Shown here: positions 6,424 to 9,760 of the stretch, in pieces
Layout: the number at the start of each line of letters is the position of its first letter
Numbering within the stretch: position 1 is the stretch's first letter
Assembly: GCA_964511405.1 (NCBI GenBank)
Contig: CAZEFK010000248.1
Location: 1-9,760, forward strand
DNA: 9,760 bases
Origin: CAZEFK01 sp964511405
Lineage (GTDB): Bacteria; Pseudomonadota; Alphaproteobacteria; Elsterales; Elsteraceae
Reading direction: 5' to 3'
Program-made: the position numbers and the translations under genes
The notes under the pieces: generated by a model
Told to the model about the DNA's origin: nothing
The model's database searches: none
What the model saw: only the letters and a program-made list of their open reading frames with translations

Positions 6424-7146
6424 ATGAGCCTTGGACTAAGCGATCGCCGCCGCCGAAGGGGCCGGCGCTGGCGTCTGATCGGCCGTTTGGTGGCCTTGAT
6501 GGCGATCGCTGGCCTGTTGGGTGCGACATTTTGGCTCGGTCGCCGCGACGCCCGTGCCGACATCGCTGAGGCCGAAGCGCGGACGGCCGAGCTGCGCGAT
6601 CAGCTCGACCAGCTCCAGCGCCGTGACGCCGGCCAGGCCGCCGAGCTGACCCGCGCCCGCGCCGACCTGTCGGCGCTGCAGGCGCGCTACGCCGCCGAGG
6701 TGCCGAGCGGGCCGATGAAGCCGCTGGTCGAGCTGCTGGCCCAGCGGCTGGCGGCCGGCGTCGATCCGGCGCGCGTCGAGAATCTGCTGACCCTGGTCGA
6801 GAACAAGCGCGACTGCGAGGCGCCGGTCAGCCGCCGCCTGGTGGTCCACACCCCGGGCGCGCCGGTCTCGCCCTCCAACAGCGTATCGGTTCCGGACAAC
6901 AGCGTGGTGGTCACCGGCGAGGGCGCGCCGGCCCGCGATGCGGACGGCAGTCCGCAAGGCTGGTTCGACCCGGCGCAGCCGGTCACCGTTCGCTTCACCT
7001 CGATCGGCGGGCGCGTCGGTGAGGTGTCGGGCACGCTGCCGATCTATCACCGGCTGGTGGCCGGCACCAGCGAGCACCGCTTCACCCTGACCTCCGGCGG
7101 CCGCGGCTTCCTGGTGGTGACCAGCGAGCGCTGCGCCTTTCCCTGA
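6424..7146 (+). CDS. Single-pass membrane protein with coiled coil, function unknown
   Basis: I do not recognise a named family. The 240-residue product has a very basic N-terminus (RRRRRGRRWRLIGR, 8-21), then one hydrophobic segment (about 22-38, LVALMAIAGLLGATFWL) ending in GRRDAR. Positive-inside logic places the rest in the periplasm. An Ala/Glu/Arg/Gln-rich heptad-like helix at about 45-92 predicts a coiled coil. From about 130 a beta-rich domain follows with two cysteines (C131, C237) that could form a disulfide; it contains NSVSVPDNSVVVTGEG and a GRGFLVVTSERCAFP end. The start is uncertain: ATG 6424 has a short GGA site 6 nt upstream, while GTG 6385 has AGGAA 5 nt upstream and would add 13 residues. 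It is convergent with the kinase-like gene, only 6 nt between stops. Envelope scaffolding or sensing is possible but unproven. Confidence 0.7.
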   Translation: MSLGLSDRRRRRGRRWRLIGRLVALMAIAGLLGATFWLGRRDARADIAEAEARTAELRDQLDQLQRRDAGQAAELTRARADLSALQARYAAEVPSGPMKPLVELLAQRLAAGVDPARVENLLTLVENKRDCEAPVSRRLVVHTPGAPVSPSNSVSVPDNSVVVTGEGAPARDADGSPQGWFDPAQPVTVRFTSIGGRVGEVSGTLPIYHRLVAGTSEHRFTLTSGGRGFLVVTSERCAFP

Positions 7147-7158
7147 CGCCGATCAGGG
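7141..7158. terminator. Hairpin formed from both stop codons of a convergent pair
   Basis: CCCTGA (7141-7146) and TCAGGG (7153-7158) pair perfectly around a 6-nt loop CGCCGA. The left arm contains the TGA of the plus-strand membrane-protein gene and the right arm the TGA of the minus-strand kinase-like gene. With only 6 nt between the genes, this is the only place for a shared terminator. The stem is short and has no T-tract, so the termination role is tentative. Confidence 0.4.
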
Positions 7159-7812
7159 CTGCCGGCGCGGAACCGTCAGGACCAGCGTGCCCTGCGCCGG
7201 CGTCCACGCCGCCGTGACCCCGCCCGGCGCTGCGGCCGTCAGCTGCCGGGGCGCCGGCAGCGGCCGCCCGGCGAGGACCAACCGTGCCGCGCGGCGGCCA
7301 CGGCGGCAGCCGAGGACCAAGCGCACGCCGTCCAGTCCGGCCCACGCTTGGGCGGCATCGGCGATCAGGTGGAACAGCAGGCCCGGGTCGCTCGACAGCA
7401 CCAAATCCGATGGCATCGCGCGCACCCGGCCGAGCCGCGCCAGGCGCGGCGCCAGGCGGTCGATCAGCAGCGCGGCGCGGAACCCGAGCACCACCTCCGA
7501 CGGCCGCTCGGCGGCGGCCGCAGCGATCTCGGCGATCTGGGCCTGGATGCCGTCGACGGCCAGATCCAGCTTGTCGGCCAGGTCCGTGCCTTCACGGTCG
7601 GGCAGACGGCGCCGCACCACGTGGAGAAACAGGCGCAGCGCCTGAATCGGCTGCTGGCAGGCATGGGCCGCTTCGGACATGCGCCGCCGGCGGTCGAGCG
7701 CCGCCTCGGCCTCGGCCAGGCGGTCGGCGGCCCAGGCGTCGGCCAGGGCCTGCCTATTCTGGGTCTGCCGATCCTGGGCCTGCCCATCCCGACCGCGCGG
7801 CCGCGCCGCCAT
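7153..7812 (-). CDS. Histidine-kinase-like protein with H-box but degenerate ATPase region
   Basis: The 219-residue product has a Gln/Arg-rich N-terminus with pentapeptide repeats (11-25), a helix rich in Ala, Glu and Arg (26-45), then SEAAHACQQPIQALRLFL (46-63). The last resembles the H-box of sensor kinases of the type SHDLRQPLQAL, placing H50 at the phospho-acceptor position. A second long helix (about 75-101) completes a likely dimerisation/phosphotransfer hairpin. The C-terminal half echoes a HATPase fold: SDPGLLFHLIADAAQAW (141-157) sits where the N-box would be but has Asp-Ala instead of Asn-Ala, and no DxGxG ATP-lid motif is visible. This layout recalls ChpT-type histidine phosphotransferases, although the sequence is not ChpT-like. 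It lacks membrane segments. It starts 3 nt after uppP stops, so co-expression is likely. Start ATG 7812 has no good Shine-Dalgarno; ATG 7680 would begin just before the H-box. Confidence 0.65.
   Translation of the reverse strand: MAARPRGRDGQAQDRQTQNRQALADAWAADRLAEAEAALDRRRRMSEAAHACQQPIQALRLFLHVVRRRLPDREGTDLADKLDLAVDGIQAQIAEIAAAAAERPSEVVLGFRAALLIDRLAPRLARLGRVRAMPSDLVLSSDPGLLFHLIADAAQAWAGLDGVRLVLGCRRGRRAARLVLAGRPLPAPRQLTAAAPGGVTAAWTPAQGTLVLTVPRRQP
7741..7785 (-). repeat. Imperfect 15-bp tandem repeat inside the kinase-like gene
   Basis: Units at 7756-7770 (ATTCTGGGTCTGCCG) and 7771-7785 (ATCCTGGGCCTGCCC) differ at 3 positions, and 7741-7755 is a more diverged third copy. Read on the minus strand they encode QAQDR, QTQNR and QALAD, a five-residue Gln-rich repeat near the N-terminus. 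The 15-bp unit preserves frame, so copy-number change would only lengthen or shorten this linker. Confidence 0.7.
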
Positions 7813-7815
7813 GGG

Positions 7816-8652
7816 TCAGGCCACCCAGGCCAGCAGTCCCAGCGACACCAGGCCAGCCGCCGCGCAGTAATAGGCGAACGGGTCGAGGGCTTCGAAGTCG
7901 GTGCGGTGGAACCAGCGCATCATGACCACCAGCGAGCCGTAGGCGGCCGCGCCCGCCACCGCGCCGGCGATCACCATGGTGGGCAGGTCGAACGGAACGT
8001 TGGCCTTCAGCGCCTTCGGAATCTCGAGCACGGCGGCGCCCACGATCACCGGGGTGGCGATGAGGAACGAGAAATAGGCCGCGGCCTCGTGCGTCATGCC
8101 GCGCAGCAGTCCCGCGATCATCGTGGCGCCGGAGCGCGAGATGCCGGGAAACAGCGCGAAGGCCTGGCAGCAGCCGATCAGCACGGCGTCGACCACGCCG
8201 ATGTCGGCGATGGTCCGGTGGCCGCCGCGGCGGCGCAGCCGCTCGCCCCCGAACAGCGCGATGCCGTTGACCAGCAGGAAGGCGGCCGCCGCCAACGGGC
8301 TGCCGAACAGGGCATGGAAGAACTTGTTGAGCAGCACGCCGGCGGCTGCGGCGGGCACCGTGGCGACCGCCATCAGCAACAGCAGATTGCGGTAGCGCCG
8401 CCGCTCGGCCTCGGGCGCCAGGCCCAGCACCGCCAGCAGCAAGGCCACCCAGTCGCGCCAGAAATAGATCAGCAGCGCCACCGCGGTGCCGACATGGAGC
8501 ATGATCAGGAAGGGCAGGAACTGGAAGGATTCGCTGTCCCAGTTCCAGCCCAGCAGCGCCGGCAGGACCACGGCATGGCCGAGGCTCGAGATCGGGAACA
8601 GCTCGGTGAGGCCCTGGACCAAGGCCAGGATGTAGATCTGGATTGTCGTCAT
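7816..8652 (-). CDS. uppP: Undecaprenyl-diphosphate phosphatase
   Basis: UppP (BacA) dephosphorylates undecaprenyl diphosphate at the cytoplasmic membrane, recycling the lipid carrier for peptidoglycan and O-antigen synthesis; it also confers bacitracin tolerance. The 278-residue product has roughly eight hydrophobic segments. The first motif, VQGLTELFPISSLGH (12-26), supplies the (E/Q)xxxE pair Q13/E17 and H26; the second, FPGISRSGAT (168-177), supplies the catalytic-site Arg R173 and Ser residues. SSLGH has Leu where SSSGH or SSTGH is usual. The start is ATG 8652, giving the typical MTT...ILALVQGLTE N-terminus; GTG 8673 would add 7 residues that do not look like the family. No Shine-Dalgarno precedes ATG 8652. 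It is followed at 3 nt by the kinase-like gene and is divergent from the dTDP-rhamnose genes. The identification is secure. Confidence 0.95.
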   Translation of the reverse strand: MTTIQIYILALVQGLTELFPISSLGHAVVLPALLGWNWDSESFQFLPFLIMLHVGTAVALLIYFWRDWVALLLAVLGLAPEAERRRYRNLLLLMAVATVPAAAAGVLLNKFFHALFGSPLAAAAFLLVNGIALFGGERLRRRGGHRTIADIGVVDAVLIGCCQAFALFPGISRSGATMIAGLLRGMTHEAAAYFSFLIATPVIVGAAVLEIPKALKANVPFDLPTMVIAGAVAGAAAYGSLVVMMRWFHRTDFEALDPFAYYCAAAGLVSLGLLAWVA

Positions 8653-8708
8653 CGTGCGGCGATCTAGCCACACGCCCGCACACCGGGTCCATACGCCATC
8701 GCCTTCGG

Positions 8709-8738
8709 TTGACGGCGGCGGTCCCGCCCGGCTAAGAG
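8709..8738 (+). promoter_or_regulatory. Candidate sigma70-type promoter for rfbC-rfbB
   Basis: TTGACG (8709-8714, 5 of 6 to TTGACA) is followed by an 18-nt spacer and TAAGAG (8733-8738, 3 of 6 to TATAAT). It lies in the 120-nt gap between divergent uppP and rfbC and would give a leader of roughly 25-30 nt before ATG 8773. The -35 is good, the -10 weak, so this is tentative. Confidence 0.4.
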
Positions 8739-8772
8739 GGCGCGATTACATGTCCGCAATCATGGCCGGGTT

Positions 8773-9345
8773 ATGCAGGTAACGTCCACGGCGCTTCCCG
8801 ACGTGAAGCTGATTCGCCCGGTCCGGCACGCCGACGCGCGCGGCTTCTTCATGGAGACCTACAGCCTGCCGGTTCTGGGCGAGCACGGCATCGTCCAGCC
8901 CTTCGTGCAGGACAACCACTCGATGTCGCGCCAGCCGGGCACGGTGCGCGGCCTGCATTTCCAGGCGCCGCCCTTCGCCCAGGGCAAGCTCGTGCGGGTG
9001 GTGAAGGGCAGCATCTTCGACGTGGCCGTGGACATTCGCCTGGGCTCGCCGACCTTCGGGCGCCATATCGCGGCGACCCTCACCGCCGAGGGCGGCGAGC
9101 AGCTATGGGTTCCGGAGGGCTTCGCCCACGGCTTCTGCACCCTCGAGCCCGACACCGAGGTGATCTACAAGGTGACCGCGGTCTATTCGCGCAACCATGA
9201 CCACGCCATCCGCTGGGACGACGCCGAACTCGGCATCGCCTGGCCGGTTGCCGCCGACGCCGCCCAACTGTCGGACAAGGACCGGGCGGCGCCGTCGTTC
9301 GCGCAGCTGCAGACGCCGTTTCGGGCGATGAAGCTGTCGGCATGA
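8773..9345 (+). CDS. rfbC: dTDP-4-dehydrorhamnose 3,5-epimerase
   Basis: RfbC (RmlC) epimerises dTDP-4-keto-6-deoxyglucose at C3 and C5, the third step of dTDP-L-rhamnose synthesis, in the cytosol. The 190-residue length is typical of this cupin-fold enzyme. Visible motifs are DARGFFMETY (21-30), VQDNHSMSRQPGTVRGLHFQ (45-64) with catalytic-base H62, K72 in GKLVRVVKGSIFDVAVDIR, WVPEGFAHGF (112-121), and YKVTAVYSRNHDHAIRWDD with Y138, the probable catalytic tyrosine. The LSDKDRAAPSFAQL end is also typical. The start ATG 8773 is where family similarity begins; only a weak GGG-type ribosome site precedes it. Its stop overlaps the next gene by 4 nt (ATGA), showing translational coupling with rfbB. 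The product feeds O-antigen or exopolysaccharide rhamnose. Confidence 0.96.
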   Translation: MQVTSTALPDVKLIRPVRHADARGFFMETYSLPVLGEHGIVQPFVQDNHSMSRQPGTVRGLHFQAPPFAQGKLVRVVKGSIFDVAVDIRLGSPTFGRHIAATLTAEGGEQLWVPEGFAHGFCTLEPDTEVIYKVTAVYSRNHDHAIRWDDAELGIAWPVAADAAQLSDKDRAAPSFAQLQTPFRAMKLSA

Positions 9346-9760
9346 AGATTCTGGTAACCGGCGGCGCCGGCTTCATCGGCTCCGCCGTGATCCGCCGGGC
9401 GCTGGCCCGGCCTGGCTTGGCGGTCGTCAACCTCGACGCCCTGACCTATTCGGCCAACCTGGCGGCGCTGGCAGCGGCCGAAGCCGATCCGCGCTACGCC
9501 TTCGTCCACCAGGATATCCGCGACCGCGCCGGGATTGCCCGGACGCTGGCGGCGCATCAGCCCGACGCGATCATGCATCTGGCGGCCGAGAGCCACGTCG
9601 ACCGCTCGATCGACGCGCCCGCCGCCTTCGTCGAGACCAACGTGGTCGGCACGGTGGCACTGCTGGAGGCCGCCACCGACTATTGGAAGGGCCTGGACGG
9701 CGACCGGGCCGCGCGGTTCCGCTTCCACCATGTCTCGACCGACGAGGTGTTCGGCTCGCT
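9342..9760 (+). CDS. rfbB: dTDP-glucose 4,6-dehydratase, N-terminal part (3' end outside window)
   Basis: RfbB (RmlB) is the NAD-dependent short-chain dehydratase that turns dTDP-glucose into dTDP-4-keto-6-deoxyglucose, the step before RfbC. The ATG at 9342 overlaps the rfbC stop as ATGA. 139 full codons are visible of a family length of about 350. The nucleotide-binding motif GGAGFIGS is at 7-14; LDALTYSANL (31-40) stands where LDKLTYAGNL is usual, with Ala replacing Lys. HLAAESHVDRSI (79-90) follows, and then VSTDEVFG (131-138), containing the catalytic T133-D134-E135 triad of the family. The frame is intact to the window edge. rfbA and rfbD are expected further downstream but are not seen here. 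Confidence 0.95.
   Translation, partial: MKILVTGGAGFIGSAVIRRALARPGLAVVNLDALTYSANLAALAAAEADPRYAFVHQDIRDRAGIARTLAAHQPDAIMHLAAESHVDRSIDAPAAFVETNVVGTVALLEAATDYWKGLDGDRAARFRFHHVSTDEVFGS

Noticed and set aside
6158..6427. Small plus-strand frame in the divergent AT-richer region
   Set aside because: There is no ribosome site, no domain, and mixed codon character. It runs through a region better explained as regulatory.
7348..8667. Long plus-strand open frame (439 codons) opposite uppP and the kinase-like gene
   Set aside because: It is antisense to two genes with clear protein motifs, has His/Gln/Arg-rich low-complexity composition and no recognisable domain. Long antisense frames are expected at this GC content.

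Overview
The window looks like an ordinary chromosomal segment of a high-GC alphaproteobacterium. Coding DNA is strongly GC-rich with G or C at most third codon positions. The MarR-type regulator at 5519-6043 resembles the LdtR-like family common in Alphaproteobacteria, and the overall style fits Rhodospirillales-like organisms. The taxon is an inference. I saw no tRNA, rRNA, CRISPR array, transposase or integrase.

Layout, left to right. (1) The 3' part of ilvC (branched-chain amino acid synthesis), convergent with a zinc-dependent formaldehyde/alcohol dehydrogenase-like gene; a perfect GC hairpin lies at the junction. (2) Divergent from the dehydrogenase, dgt (dGTP triphosphohydrolase), then a cyclopropane-fatty-acid synthase-type methyltransferase (cfa), then a small MbcA/ParS/Xre-type antitoxin-like protein with no toxin gene beside it. 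(3) Convergent with these, an LdtR-like MarR regulator, preceded by the only conspicuously AT-richer stretch of the window (about 6100-6240). (4) Divergent from the regulator, a single-pass membrane protein of unknown function with a coiled coil. It runs convergently into a histidine-kinase-like gene that keeps a phospho-acceptor-type H-box but lacks a recognisable ATP-binding site. (5) That gene lies 3 nt downstream of uppP (undecaprenyl-diphosphate phosphatase) on the minus strand. (6) Divergent from uppP, rfbC and the start of rfbB (dTDP-rhamnose synthesis) overlap by 4 nt and continue past the window edge.

The right third has an envelope theme: UppP recycles the lipid carrier used for peptidoglycan and O-antigen units, and RfbB/RfbC make the dTDP-rhamnose precursor for surface polysaccharide. 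Cfa modifies membrane lipids, and the LdtR-like family has been linked to cell-wall and stress genes. The most interesting items are the kinase-like protein coupled to uppP, the orphan antitoxin-like gene, and compact hairpins without T-tracts at all three convergent junctions, two of which incorporate stop codons. I did not find a clearly new multi-gene system.
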